Source of the DNA: Diphasiastrum complanatum
Taxonomy: Eukaryota; Streptophyta; Lycopodiopsida; Lycopodiales; Lycopodiaceae
Length of the DNA stretch: 64,000 nucleotides
Reading direction: 5' to 3'
Assembly (NCBI GenBank): GCA_029204225.1
Contig: MU831885.1
Coordinates: forward strand, 1 to 64,000
Shown here: one piece after another, positions 21,565-33,714 of the stretch
How positions within the stretch are numbered: the stretch's first letter is position 1
Layout: each line of letters begins with the position of its first letter
The notes under the pieces: model-generated
What the model was told of the DNA's origin: nothing
Seen by the model: only the letters and a program-made list of their open reading frames with translations
The model's database searches: none
Made by a program: the position numbers and the translations under genes

Positions 21565-23415
21565 TGTCTCATATTGGTAACTCTTTGTCATCATCCAACG
21601 AGGTTAGAATCATTGACAAGTTCAATGGATATAACTTCTACATCTAGAAGTTAAAACTCTGGATGATGTTGATAGATAGAGATCTTTGGGATGTAGTAGA
21701 AGGTGATGTCCTGAAACCAGAAGATGGTGATCAAGCAAAGGCATGGAAGATCAAAGATTAGAAGGCCTTAGCATGTATTACACTCAATCTGGCTGACTCT
21801 CAAATATTCCATGTTACCACATGCAAAACCTCTAAGGATGCATTGGATTTGTTATCAAATCTCTATGAGACTCATGATGTAACCACTAGATTACATCTTA
21901 GAAGGAAGTTCTTTACTCTTAGCATGTCTGATTCTATTGCCATCACTTCTCACATCAACAGCTTCAAATTTCTATTTTATCAGTTATCAGCTGTAGGATG
22001 TGCTATTCAAGATGATGATGCCGTTATGACCTTGCTTTCTTCTCTTCCAAAGTCGTATGAACACTTTGTGGTGATGATCTCCACACAATCCGACCTCACT
22101 CTTCAAAAGGTGATCAATCATCTACTTCAAGAAGAAATATGGAGAAAGACTAGCAGCCTGTCCATCAAAGACAAGTCCTTGGCCCTATACACCAAGAAGA
22201 AAGACTATTTCAAGGGCAAAAATCAAGTACAGCAGCAACAGCAGAAGCCTCATACTCAAGTTGAGAATAGTGGATCGCACAAGAAGCTTTTCTGCAGATT
22301 TTGCAAGAGAGCCAATCACGACATCAAAGAGTGTCGTATCCGCATCTACAATGAGACAAAGAAGCAACAACCAGATTCCTCCAATGCGATAGAATTCAAG
22401 GAGCAAGATACACACATGTTAATGGCTTACAACAGTGGCGAAGAAGACCACAATAGTTGGTATTTGGACAACGACGCTACCCAACACATAACCTCTCGCA
22501 AGGAATGGTTTATCGAGTATGCAGATTATAGCAGAGATCAATTCATCTACCTCAAAGATTCAAGCACCATACGCGTGGAAGGCAATGGGACAGTCAAGAT
22601 CGCATTTAAAAACAATCTTTCTATTTATGTCACCAATGTTCTTCACGTACCTCAGTTGTCAAAGAACTTGTGGTCAGTTTTTAAGATAATTGATGAGAGT
22701 TACACTGTTACTTTCTCATCTGAACAATGTACAATCTTAGATGAAGATACTACTCTGACTACATGTATTAGAGTTGGAAATCTTTACATACTCTCTAATT
22801 CAGTTGCATTAGCTAGCATCTCTCATGAAAATTTAAACGATAATGCTATTCTGTGGCATAGTCGATTTGGACACATGAATACAAGATCACTTTCCTATAT
22901 GCATTGTAATAATTTAGTTGATGTATTACATTTCCCTTCTTCATTGGATAGGAAATCTTTCTTTTGTGAATCATGCATCTATGGGAAGCACTCTAGAAGC
23001 AAGTTTTCCAAATCACATTTTATCAAAACAAAGTATGTATTGGATCTTCTACATAGCGATCTTTGTGGACCAATGCCAACTCCGTCCTTAAGGGATGCAA
23101 TCTATTTCATCACTTTCATAGATGATTATTCTAGATGGTCTACAGTCATGTTCATTAAGCACAAATCAGAAGCCTTTGAATTCTTCAAGAGATTCAAGGC
23201 CATGGCTGAGACACAAACGTCTACAAAAGTGAAAGCACTCCGAATTGATGGTGGCAACGAATACCTCTCTAACTAATGTCCGACTACGTGGCTGAACATG
23301 ATATTAGAAGATGGTTCACCACTTCCTATTCACCTCAACAAAACAAGATTGCAGAAATGAAGAACCGAACTCTTCTCAACTTAGCCAGATCCATATTACA
23401 TCAAACGCACCTACC
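21565..23415 (+). pseudogene. Copia element A: gag, protease, start of integrase
   Basis: From ATG at 21565 (MSHIGNSLSSSNEVRIIDKF) the plus frame runs through a Copia gag with two TAG stops (one in NFYI-stop-KLKLW, where Trp is expected). It is then open from 21843 to 23276. Domains in that 477-codon part: gag (about 1-150); zinc knuckle CRFCKRANHDIKEC, intact CX2CX4HX4C (about 155); protease WYLDNDATQHIT (about 210), whose active-site DSGA has become DNDA; pre-integrase LWHSRFGHMNTRSL (about 338); CESCIYGK; and the integrase core with LLHSDLCGP and LRIDGGNEY (both catalytic Asp). After a stop at 23274 one more segment, YSPQQNKIAEMKNRTLLNLA (catalytic Glu), remains. The element is cut at 23416 by the LTR of element B. 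The rest of pol is missing. Confidence 0.88.
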
Positions 23416-24377
23416 TATTGGATTATTCTCCCAATAATCAACTAATCGACATTTTAATCTTCATCCAACTTTTATCCAGATTTGTAGTTTTCTCTGTATT
23501 TTTACACAGTCTGCATAACTACTCGAAAATAGCTCATAGTGACAGTTTACGTTCATTTCTGCAAACAGACTGTTTACGACCAAAGCCACCGACTTGCATT
23601 AATCCATCAACAAGTAGTTTCTGAGAAGTCCTAACTAGATGGATGCCAACACATCACAGCCAACTGGATGACGCTTTTGATGACCTAATTGCTTAGTATA
23701 AATAGCTATTCATATTTCAGCATCTTATGATGATTGAGAGGATCATGACGACGATTCTCAGATCAAGTATCGAATAGTTATCTTTCTCTCTCTCTCTCTC
23801 AAGCCTGTGAGCTTGCACACTCTTGACCATTCTAGTTCAGTTCTTTAGAGTTGATTAGAGATTGCTATTGCGCTTACTGCTTATTAATAGTTGCGCTTAA
23901 TTCAGACTTACTTTTAGCCGCTCAGAGATAGATTAGAGTACGCGGCTCCGATTCGCAACTTGTTGTATTCATTTACATCCATTTCACTTCCATATTGAAT
24001 CAATAATATCTTCTTATTGCGTTCAACCTCGTCTCAGAATGTATGCATTTTTGTAGTTCTTCGTGACTCATTATTTGTCTGATGTTTTGCGACTAGTTAT
24101 TTGTCTAATATTTTGCGACAAATTATTTGTCTAATGTTTTGATGCTTAATGGTTGGCTACGTAATCATTGTAGTACTAATGATTTCAAAGTTAGTTACTA
24201 TAAGATCAAACGTGATTTCTATCACTATTGCTTTGTTCAAAATTGATAGGCATAGTCATGCATAAAGAAAGAGGAAGATAGTTTATTCCGCTGCGCACGA
24301 TAAGGTTTTTTTCTTGTCGTTCAAAAAAATTTCATTCAAACTCTTTTCTTTTTGAGTTCACACACCTCTTTTCAACA
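23416..24377 (+). repeat. 5' LTR of Copia B (962 bp)
   Basis: Begins tattggattattctccc (TG has become TA; the 3' copy has TGTTGG) and ends ...cctcttttcaaca directly before TGGTATTAAAGCG. It contains a TATA-like tataaatagc at 23698-23707 and a short CT run of about 18 bases near 23782. Confidence 0.8.
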
Positions 24378-24390
24378 TGGTATTAAAGCG
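24378..24390 (+). other. Primer-binding site of Copia B
   Basis: TGGTATTAAAGCG, two changes from the initiator-Met primer site TGGTATCAGAGC(G), directly after the LTR. Confidence 0.7.
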
Positions 24391-24529
24391 TTGATTCTTC
24401 AAGGCCTAATACTATTGTATTAGAGCGTAAGCTCTTACGCTTGGTATCTTTCGTGATATCAAATTATTCTTCAGTTCAAGTCAATTTGTTTTGGTATCAT
24501 CTCAAAGTAAAGCCGGTCTTATTGCAGAC

Positions 24530-27500
24530 AAGCTGGATCCAATTATCATTTATGGAAATTTAAGATGAAGACCTTGCTAATCACCAATGAGTTGTGGGAT
24601 GTTATTACAGGTATTGAAGTGAAGCCTGAAGACGACACAAACGACTTAAAATGGAAGTCAAAGGATGGTAAATCTTCCGCGCTTATTATCCTCAATATAT
24701 CAGATACTCAGATTGGCCACGTAGTTGAAGCCAGAACTTCGAAAGAATTTTGGGACATCCTGAGCTCACTATATGATGTGAGAGACGTAACTACTAAGTT
24801 ACATCTTCAAAGGAAATTCGTCACACTCAAGATGTCGAATAATGATTCTCTTCAGAATCATATTAACTAGTTTAAGAATATCTTGCAATAGATGGCCGTT
24901 GTCGAATTAGTATCATAGACGATCAAGACACAATTATGACATTGCTTTCAAGTCTGCCCTTTACATATGAGAACGGGGTGATGATCATCACGACACACTC
25001 AAATTTAACTCTTACCAAAGTTATCACTATGTTGCTGCAAGAAGATAATCGAAGAAGTCAAGACACTTCATCTACCTCTTCGTCTCATGTTTTATATGTC
25101 AACAAGGACTCGAAACGTCAAAAGTAGAAAAGTTCCAAGCAGTTTACATCGAATCGGAAACAGACTCAAGGTCAAGAACAATCATCGAATTCACATTCGT
25201 CAAAGAAGAAGAAATTTTGTAGGTATTGCAAACGCAATAACCATGAGATCCAAGATTGCCAAATTCTCAAAGTGAAGAATGCAGCCAAGCAACCTGATCA
25301 ACAAGCAAATACAGTTACAGCATCTCCTGAAGTCGAAATGGACGAAGACGCTTTTATGGTCAAAGACAAATATGTGAATTCAGATGATTCGTGGTTTTTG
25401 GATTCCAGAGCTACTCAACATATGACCAATCATCGCGAGATTTTTTAATCATATACACCTTACAACACGAAGAAGTATGTTCATCTTGGTGACGATAGCA
25501 CTCACACTATCAAAGGTGAAGGTACTGTAAAATTAAGAGTCCGACATGATCAATTCAAACTATTGTTGAAAGTTTTGTATGCTCCTAAACTATCTACAAA
25601 TCTGTTATCAGTAAGTAGAATCACAGATTTAGGTCATAGGGTGGAGTTTGAATCTGACCAATGCAGAATTATCGATAGGAGTAACAAGATTCTTGCACTT
25701 GGCAAGAGACATAAATACTTATATAGATTGGCACATTGTTATTCTGATTCTAGTCAAGCTTTGAAAATCTATGTTCTTGTTAATAAAGCATTATTATGAC
25801 ATCATCACTTAGAACACTTGAATTATGCATCTATTTCAAACATGTCCAGACAATCCTTATAGTACTTGATCTCCACTATCCTTCTGGTAAAGTTGATCTC
25901 CACGTCTGCCATAGTTGCATCTTTGGAAAGCAGACTAGGATTCCGTTTAGATCGAGTTATAGAAATGCAGCAAAAGGTTTGTTAGATGTTGTTCATACAG
26001 ATATATGTGGACCTGTGCAAACTCCTTCATTTCTAGATCCAAAGTATTTCATTACTTTTATTAACGAATTCTCAAGAAGAACAACTGTTTACTTCATTAA
26101 ATAGAAGCTAGAAGCTTTCATCAAGTTCAAACAATTTAACGAGCATGCAAAAAAACAGATTGGTAAACGAATCAAAGCACTAAGGTCCGATAACGGGGGA
26201 GAATACATCTCCACCGAATTCAAGAAGTACTGCCTTAACATGGCATGAGCAACAATACATTACCTCCTATTTGCCTTAGTCAAATGGTCTTGTTGAGAGA
26301 AAGAACAGGACCTTAGTCAAATCGGCAAAGTGCATGTTATCACAAGCAACACTTTCGAAGTCCTTCTAAGCTGAAGATGTTTCAACAACAACCTATATTC
26401 AGAACAGATGTCCTACTAAAGGTCTCTCAGACAAAACACCATTCGAAGTTTAGACAGGTACCAAACCTTCTTTATCAAACTTATGAGGTTTTGGATGTAC
26501 TGCTTATGCGTAGATTTCTCATGATCTCAGGAAGAAGCTCGACTTCTAGAGCATCAAATGCATTTCCGTCAGCTACACTACTTCAGATCAAGCCTACAAG
26601 TTGTTCGATCCTATCGAGTCGAAAATATTCATTAGCCGGGATGTCATCTTCATCGAAGATCAGTTTATCGATCTCAAGGGAAAAGGCAAAGCCCAAATAG
26701 CCAATTCTTCGGTTTCATCTGACACATTGAATTTTCCAGTTCTTCAGTCGACTATTCCTATCGAAGGTCCAAGCTCATCTACTTTTGACGAACAACATAT
26801 CAATGACGAATTTGAAAATGATGATGTTGCAGTTCAGCAACTACAACATGATGAAAGTGATCAACTTTCTCTATCCCCCAGAAGATCATCAAGAACTAGC
26901 AGACCACCTATCAGGTATATTGATGAGCCTACGGCCTATCTTGTTCAGGAGCCGACTATTGTCGAAGAGGCACTCAGTCAGCCTGATTCCGATCTTTGGA
27001 AAGAAACTATAAATAAAGAGTATTCATCTCTTATCAAGAACCAGACATGGACGATTGTCGAATCGCCTGCTAGCAGAAACGTAGTTGATTGCAAATGGAT
27101 TTTCAAAGTCAAGTACAAAGTAGACAGAAGCATCGACAGAAGGAAAGCTCGACTTATTGCCAGAGGATTTTCTCAAGTATACAACATCGATTACACTGAG
27201 ACTTTCAGTCCAATAGTCAAGCATTCTTCTATTCGACTTTTATTATCATTTGTTGTTGTAGCAGATTTGGAAATACATCAAATGGATGTATAGACAACAT
27301 ATCTCAATAGAGTTATCGAAGAAGATATTTACATGGTGCAACTCGAAAGATATATTATCAAAGGTAAACACAATCCTTATTGATCATGGCTACACACCAA
27401 GCTCTTCAAATTTAAATGTTTACTTCAAGACAATGCTTCTTGGTTTCCAAGGGGAGGCTCGAACCTGGGACCAAAGAAACTTTGGATGCTACTTCAAGAC

Positions 27501-28010
27501 AATGCAACAGTCTTTTATCATTATCACTTTGTACGTGGATGACACATTGCTCTCGACAACAGTATCGATTTGATAAAAGAAGCTAAGACAATGCTATCTT
27601 CTGAATTCAACATAACCGATCTGGGCAAAGCTCATTTCTGCCTTGGTATTCAAATTTATAGAGACAGAAATCGAAAGTTGATCTGCATTACTCAACAGAG
27701 ATACATCCACAATATGTTAGTCAGATATAATCTGGTTAATTGCAAGTTAGCTCTCTCACCAATGGAACCAGGTCAAAGGACCAATGTCTCTAAACAATCG
27801 AAGGTCAACCCTAGATTTCATTCTAGGAGTAAACACATTGAACTTAAGTATCACTATGTCAGAAGCAAAGTTCTCAACAAAGAGGCTAGATTGTAGTACT
27901 GTCAAACGCAACATATGACAGTGGATATTTTTACTAAAGCATTAAGCTTGGATGCACACAGAAAGTTTTGTGTGGAACTAAGTTTAAAGGTCAAAGCAGT
28001 CATGGATTTA
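24530..28010 (+). pseudogene. Copia B gag-pol remnant
   Basis: Copia order is kept but many stops and frameshifts occur. Gag: 24565-24870 (TLLITNELWDVITGIEVKP...) and 24936-25127. Zinc knuckle CRYCKRNNHEIQDC near 25218. Protease WFLDSRATQHMT near 25394 (DSGA has become DSRA). Integrase: CHSCIFGKQTRIPF, VHTDICGP, LRSDNGGEY, NGLVERKNRTL. Reverse transcriptase: VVDCKWIFKVKYKVDRS, TETFSPIVKHSSIRLLLSF, and LYVDDTLL with the YVDD active site, followed by TDLGKAHFCLGIQIY. Most of RNase H is deleted: the frame jumps from LSPMEPGQ to FHSRSKHIELKYHYVRSK and then VDIFTKALSLDAHRKF. The 3' end (DLDEEGV) overlaps the polypurine tract. Dead element. Confidence 0.88.
27421..27505. mobile_element. 53-bp insertion flanked by a 16-bp duplication, SINE-like
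   Basis: tacttcaagacaatgc occurs at 27421-27436 and again at 27490-27505, flanking 53 bp that do not belong to Copia. The insert, read on the minus strand, contains GGTTCGAGCCTC, close to the tRNA T-arm / B-box of SINE heads. Insert plus one copy of the duplication is 69 bp, so the reading frame is kept. Confidence 0.5.
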
Positions 28011-28023
28011 GATGAAGAGGGAG
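28011..28023 (+). other. Polypurine tract of Copia B
   Basis: gatgaagagggag immediately before the TGTTGG start of the 3' LTR. Confidence 0.8.
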
Positions 28024-28384
28024 TGTTGGATTATTCTCCCAATAATCAACTAATCGACATTTTAATCTTCATCCAACTTTTATCCAGACCTGCAGTTTTC
28101 TTCGTGTTTTTACACAGTCTGCATAACTACTCAAAAACGGCTCACAGTGACAATTTACGTTAATTTCTGCAGATAGACTGTTTATGACCAAAGCCACTGA
28201 CTTGCATTAATTCATCAGCAAGTAGTTTATGAGAAGTCCTAACTGGATAAATGCCGGCACATCACAGCCAACTGGATGACGCTTTTGACGACCTAATTGC
28301 TTTGTATAAATAGCTATTCATATTTGAACATCTTATGATGATTGAGAGGATCATGATGACGATGCTCAAATCAAATATCAAATA

Positions 28385-28472
<88 letters not shown>

Positions 28473-28995
28473 CTGCAAGCTTGCACACTCTTGAGCATTC
28501 TAGCTCAGTTCTTTAGAGTTGATTAGAGATTGCTATTGTGCTTACTGCTCATCAGTAGTTGCACTTAATTCAAACTTACTTTTAGCCGCTTAGAGATAGT
28601 TTAGAGTATGCGGCTCTGATTTGCAACTTGTTGTACTCATTTACATCTGTTTCGCTTCCATACTGAATCAATACTATCTTTCTATTGCGTTCAGTCTCGT
28701 CTAAGAATGTATGCATTTCTGTAGTTCTTCGCAACTAATTATTTGTCTGATGTTTCGCAACTAATTATTTGTCTAATGTTTTGCCTTAATGTTTGGCTAC
28801 GTAATCACTATAGTATTAATGATTTCAAAGTTAGTTACTATAAGATCGAACATGATTTCTATCACTATTGCTTTGTCCAAAATTGATAGACGTCATGCAT
28901 AAAGAAAGGGGAAGATAGTTTATTCCACTGCACACGGTAAGTTCTCTTTCTTGTCATTCAAATTCTTTGCATTCGAACTCTTTTCTCATTTTAGA
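28024..28995 (+). repeat. 3' LTR of Copia B
   Basis: Begins tgttggattattctccc. It is alignable to the 5' LTR throughout except for the microsatellite (84 bp of CT at 28387-28470 versus about 18 bp) and the last 30 bases. Several point differences indicate an old insertion. Confidence 0.78.
28387..28470. repeat. (CT)n microsatellite in the 3' LTR
   Basis: About 84 bp uninterrupted. Confidence 0.95.
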
Positions 28996-30045
28996 CACTT
29001 CCCAAAATTTGCGAAGTGAGAGAAAGCCACTTCACATGAAATGCAAAGTTGAGATATTTGCAGCAACAAAGCCCTATTTTGGACAAGATTAAAATCTGTA
29101 CAATCGTTTCCACTAATGTTTGTATCAATAAAAAATATTCTATATCAACAGTCTTAGATTTGTTAGATTTTGTACTGCTAGAAGAACTAGTTTTAGAGGC
29201 AGAAAACATGGAAATATTGAAATCCTCAGAAATATTTAACAAGAAATAAAAAACAGAGACAGATTGAAACTCCACAAATCTACACTTTTTATTGTGTATT
29301 TGGCAATTATCTATAGACTTGAAATCATTATGCAACTTGTTGAACATTTGGTCAAGCTTGGATTTTATAATTGTTCCTATCGATATTCAGTAAGTTTTGA
29401 TAATGAATCATGTCTTTATTCTGAGATCTGGACAAGGGGGTATTGAGCAAAGACTTAAATCTGAGATAAATCTAAGAAAATACTTTCACACCAAAAATCC
29501 TTTGTGATAGAAGGAGGAACAAAAAGAAAAAGAGAAAAAAGTGTCTTGAAATAGTCTATATTTTGGGTAATACCAAATTCATGAAAAAAAATAGAAGACT
29601 AGAATCAAAATTAGACATTGCTAAGAAAATTACAAAAAAAATAAGATTAACAAAATAACTAACAAAGGATATCAATTGCAAGCGCGGAGAGCCAGATTAA
29701 ATGCAAGCTAGTATGTGCTTGGGACCAATATCAAAGATCCAAATATTGGTTTCAAACGCAGATATGAATGTGAAGGTCAGATGAGAACATTGGACCTGCT
29801 TAAAAGTGATACCCGAGCAATATTAGTTTCAAGCTTGGAAGAAGGAAGTGAAGATACAAAATTGAAAGAGTGTGCTTGAAACCGATATCAGGCGCATAAA
29901 TTCCAAAAATTTTATGAAAATGCGTGCTAGAAATAATCTATTTATAATTAAAAAAAATGCACGTTTGAAATCCGATCGTATTGATATGCGACGATCAATG
30001 ATTCACTACAATAGAGTCTTCGTACAAGGAATGGTTGATGCAACA
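28996..30045. other. AT-rich stretch with recurring short motif
   Basis: No gene recognised. The 16-mer GCTTGAAACCGATATC and variants occur at 29717 and 29874 and again, in both orientations, between 30300 and 30500. A 118-codon minus ORF (29347-28991) has no recognisable domain. Confidence 0.35.
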
Positions 30046-30075
30046 GTTGACACGTGTGGAATGACACGTGTCAAC
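30046..30075. promoter_or_regulatory. Perfect inverted repeat with two G-boxes
   Basis: Arms gttgacacgtgt and acacgtgtcaac (12 bp, perfect) around a 6-base loop; each arm holds CACGTG, the core site of plant bZIP and bHLH factors. Further CACGTG cores lie at 30101 and 30194. No gene can be assigned. Confidence 0.5.
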
Positions 30076-30188
30076 ATCTGATGTGACCATGGGTGAGTCC
30101 CACGTGCCCATAATAGATAGGCCATAATTGCTTGTACGGGTGAACATGTGGACCTGAATAATTCTGCCATGTGTCATTGTCTGCTGAC

Positions 30189-30204
30189 TTTCGCACGTGC
30201 GAAA
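30189..30204. promoter_or_regulatory. 16-bp palindrome centred on a G-box
   Basis: tttcgcacgtgcgaaa equals its own reverse complement. Confidence 0.5.
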
Positions 30205-31932
30205 TTTTTTTATATGTACTCCGTGGAGATAACTCATTTTTTTCACAAAAGAATCACTCTTGCATTCCAATATCACTCTCAAGCGCACCGCCATTGTCTC
30301 TTTGATCTATCCACGCCCTTTGTGCTCGAGATCGATACCGCTCTGTCCCCATATCGATTTCGAATGCAACTCCACTATCTCTTTTTTCAAACTTCTCTCT
30401 TGGGCTTGAGATTGATACAATATTGATTTCAAGCACGTTCTTTGTCTTTTTTAGAAAAAATTAGAAAAAAAATTGTCCTTCGTGCTTGGAAGCGATATTC
30501 TTATTTTCATTTTTTAATGTCCATCTTTCTCTTTTGAACATGATGGTCAGGGTCAAGTCCACTGCCCATGCCAAAACATTTGTACAACCATCCCTTGCCC
30601 GTGTCTCTCTTGGAATTGGTTGACGACGTGGTAGAAAACAAGCCTGGATAAGGGAAATTAAGGAACTTCATAGATCAATCGAGTCGTTGATTTCAAAAGT
30701 TTTCTTCGGCCATGAGGAATGTCAGGATGTCGCTCTACCTTCATGTTAGATTCGTCGTTATAGCCATGCAAACCTTGCAAGTTGTTGCGTAGGACTATCT
30801 GTTCCAATTTTTTGAGTATTTTGTCCTCCTTGTCGTGCATGGTAAGCGTGTTACCATCATGCCCAAGGATTCTATAATTCTTAAAAGTCTTCAGGAGCAT
30901 TATTCAAATCTCCATCTGGATAACGCCAGCACCTCCAGAGATCTACCTCTGGATAGAACAGACCTCCTCACCACCTCAAGCAGGAAGAGAAAGTAGTATG
31001 TCATTACAAAATCTAGATCTCGTAGGCTAGCTCATGCTTCTCTTCCTCTAAAAGTCATCCTTGCAAAGCGGCCCCGCATCGTCCCAACGACTAGTTCATC
31101 ATTTTGGGCTCTGAATCAAACTCAAGATCAACTTCTCCTCCTCTGTTACTCGTCAACCTCCTCAGAAGGTTTCATCCCCGAAGGTCAAGATAACCCAAGA
31201 GGAGCTTGACAAGATAATAGAGAAGTTTGCAAATATTTTTTTTCACATCCATTCAAAACCATATATATAAATTTTTGTAAGAATCCCATATGATCCTTGG
31301 TAGATATATTTTGATTTCGACCATTATAATGAGTACAAATTTTACTTAGCCATTAAAATTGATATGCTTGCGACAATTATTTTGACTTACTTATTTCATA
31401 TACCAATAGAAGCTTTGAAATAGGTCCTATATTTTTTTATGAGCTAAAGAATAAAAATGTCACGATATCGGATACTATTGTTGAAGTCGGCTAGAATAAT
31501 TTGCAACACAATATCAAACTCGATATCATTAGGGACATTTTTGTTATTAGTCATTTCTTCATGTTTGTAGTGAAGGAGAAATGAGGCCAATTTTGATGCA
31601 GCTGTTTATTTCATCGATTGCAGTCTAGTGGCCAAAATTTTTGATTATATATGAAAATAAGTAATTTTTTCTAGTTTAAATTTGATGGCTTTTATTTTGA
31701 TGTTTATATTTTTTTCAACATTGATTTTAATTTCATTTTGATTGTTGCAATCAGCATTGGAAATTAAAAATTCTTTCTATCAAAAAAGTAAAGAAAAAAT
31801 ATCAAATTTTCTATGTATAAAAATAAACTCAACTGAGAATACACATAGAGAATTTGATTTTCTACTTCAAACAACCATTTGGGAATAAAAACAACGGTAA
31901 ATTCTATTGGCGAAATAAACATAATATTTATT
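30205..31932. other. No identified gene; possible degraded coding pieces
   Basis: Short open plus frames exist, for example one ending KVKITQEELDKIIEKFANI near 31240, and a minus ORF at 30900-30658. Neither shows a known domain, and AT content rises sharply after 31240. Confidence 0.3.
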
Positions 31933-32365
31933 GTTGATATCGATCTTTCTTGCTTGATAATTTTTTGTCTTAATATGAATAAATTATTTATCAAAATTTT
32001 AAAAGTTTTCATTCAATATCTACAAACTGTACATCAAAATGACTCTTTTAATTGTGCTTGGTTTGTGTTGTATAATACAAAGCTATTTTTTGAGTCGTAG
32101 AACTTACATGTGGACGTTGATATTGACAAGGTAATATTTTGTTAATATGTTGGATCTTTTTTGCTTTTAAAGTTTTTGTCTTAGCATGAATAAATTATTT
32201 ATTAGAATTTTAATAGTTTTTATTCAATATCTACAAACTATACAATAGAACGATTCTTTAGTTGTGCTTGGTCCATGTTGTATAATATTGAGCTATCTTT
32301 TGAGTAGCAGAACTTACATGTGGACGTTGATATTGACATGGTAATATTTTGTTGATATGTTGCTT
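31933..32365. repeat. Tandem duplication, about 210-bp unit
   Basis: Units start at 31933, 32141 and (partial) 32351. Both full units contain atgaataaattattta, attcaatatctacaaact, gtgcttggt, and the 30-mer region at 32101-32130 and 32310-32339 (aacttacatgtggacgttg...). That region is bounded by TAG or CAG upstream and GTAATA downstream, like a mini-exon. Confidence 0.8.
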
Positions 32366-32499
32366 TTTTATTTATTTAGTGTCATTGCTAGTAAATTGCT
32401 CATCCACCTTGTTTGTAATGACAGTTCACTCTTGACCCGTCGTACAATCTTGACGAAGTGTATAGATTGCGACAAGAGTTGATAATTTTTTTTTGTATA

Positions 32500-32656
32500 G
32501 AATGGTAAAAGTTTTATTCCAGAAATTGAGGGCATCGAAGGTGCGGAAAAGAAAGTTTCTCATGCCTTAACAGCCTTTCAGGTTGCTCAAGATGCAAACG
32601 TTGTAAGATACAATGAAAAGGGCATAGAAGTCATTCCTAATAAAGAAAAAGGATAA
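32500..32656 (+). CDS. Possible terminal exon of an unrecognised gene
   Basis: After a T-rich tract and AG (tttttttttgtatag), a plus frame reads GKSFIPEIEGIEGAEKKVSH and further to ...VIPNKEKG and a TAA at 32654-32656. The composition is that of a soluble protein in the middle of AT-rich DNA, which argues against chance. It has no Met of its own in the right place. Short upstream pieces (QFTLDPSYNLDE near 32425; the duplicated mini-exons at 32101 and 32310) may belong to it. No family recognised; it may be a relic of a host gene or of a low-copy transposon. Confidence 0.3.
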
Positions 32657-33714
32657 ATAACAAGACATGAGATTGTAGTCTATCAAGCTTCTAATACTGA
32701 TATAGACAAAAATACAGAAAAAAATTCAAAATAAAATTTTTAATTTTATAGGATTTCAAGTGTTCATAAATGTGTATATATTACCATCCAACAAAATAGA
32801 TACAACCTTACATGTACACAACCCATTTATGAGATTTTTATTGATATGAATATGAATTGTTAATCAAGTTGTGTCCTTAGCACAATACTGTATTGCAATT
32901 TCTAAACTAACAAGAAACAAAACAATAACGATGATGGACATATAATTTTTTGATAATAAATCTCAGTGTTCTTCCATTAGTTGGATAGATTTGCCAATAC
33001 CTCTACATTTGATCTCAAACTCATGTCTTTTACGTACTTGCAAAAATTTAACACAAAGTACGTTACATTTAGTATAAAGATTATATGAGCAAAATTTTAA
33101 AGAAACTATTTATTAAAAATAGAGTGTTTAAAGTTACTTACGTGTTTACCATTGAAAATGAATCCAAAGTCTGAAGATATATCATATTGTAAGAGCAACA
33201 GTTTCTATCTAATGTAATTTAGACTCCAATCTTCCTCCAACCTAATACATGTCAAAAGTGCATCATTGTATGATATTTTAATATTCTTTTATTCAGAGTG
33301 TTCACTAGCTTCAAAGTCTTAATCGAGTGGCACCTATTGACCTTTAAATCTTTTTCATCTTTGATAGTGGAAACATAGGGTCAACATTTTTTTTTTCTTG
33401 ATAACAAAAGCACATGGAAGACATTTTAATTCCATATTCTATATCTCTGTTTGTTTTTTTTGTACCAGCCTTTATCCATAAGTTCATATAATGAACTATT
33501 TGATAAATTTTTGCATACAAACATCGTTGGAGTTTTGTGTACATTGACACCTGAAAAGAATCCTCAAATATATTCAAAGAAATAAATTAACTTAATTAGA
33601 TTTTTTTTTATCTATTGCTTATCTTTAATGATTTTTTTACATCATTTAAAAAAAACAGCATCTAGAGTAAAACATCTATCACTTCCAAAACTAGGTAATG
33701 GAATTGGCATTATT
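32657..33714. other. AT-rich stretch, nothing recognised
   Basis: Homopolymer-rich sequence without coding potential on either strand. Confidence 0.4.

Larger units (their letters stand above)
23416..28995 (+). mobile_element. Copia element B with two LTRs
   Basis: 5' LTR 23416-24377, primer site 24378, decayed gag-pol, polypurine tract 28011-28023, 3' LTR from 28024. The encoded proteins are related to those of element A (same gag and protease layout), so the two belong to one family. The 5' LTR starts right inside the integrase of A, consistent with insertion of B into A or with unequal recombination between relatives. The remaining 3' half of A was not found to the right, and the last bases of the 3' LTR diverge from the 5' LTR, so the right end is approximate. 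Confidence 0.82.

Noticed and set aside
28991-29347. 118-codon minus ORF after Copia B
   Set aside because: No motif, AT-driven composition, no splice or promoter context. A resemblance to gag-like sequence was too weak to claim.
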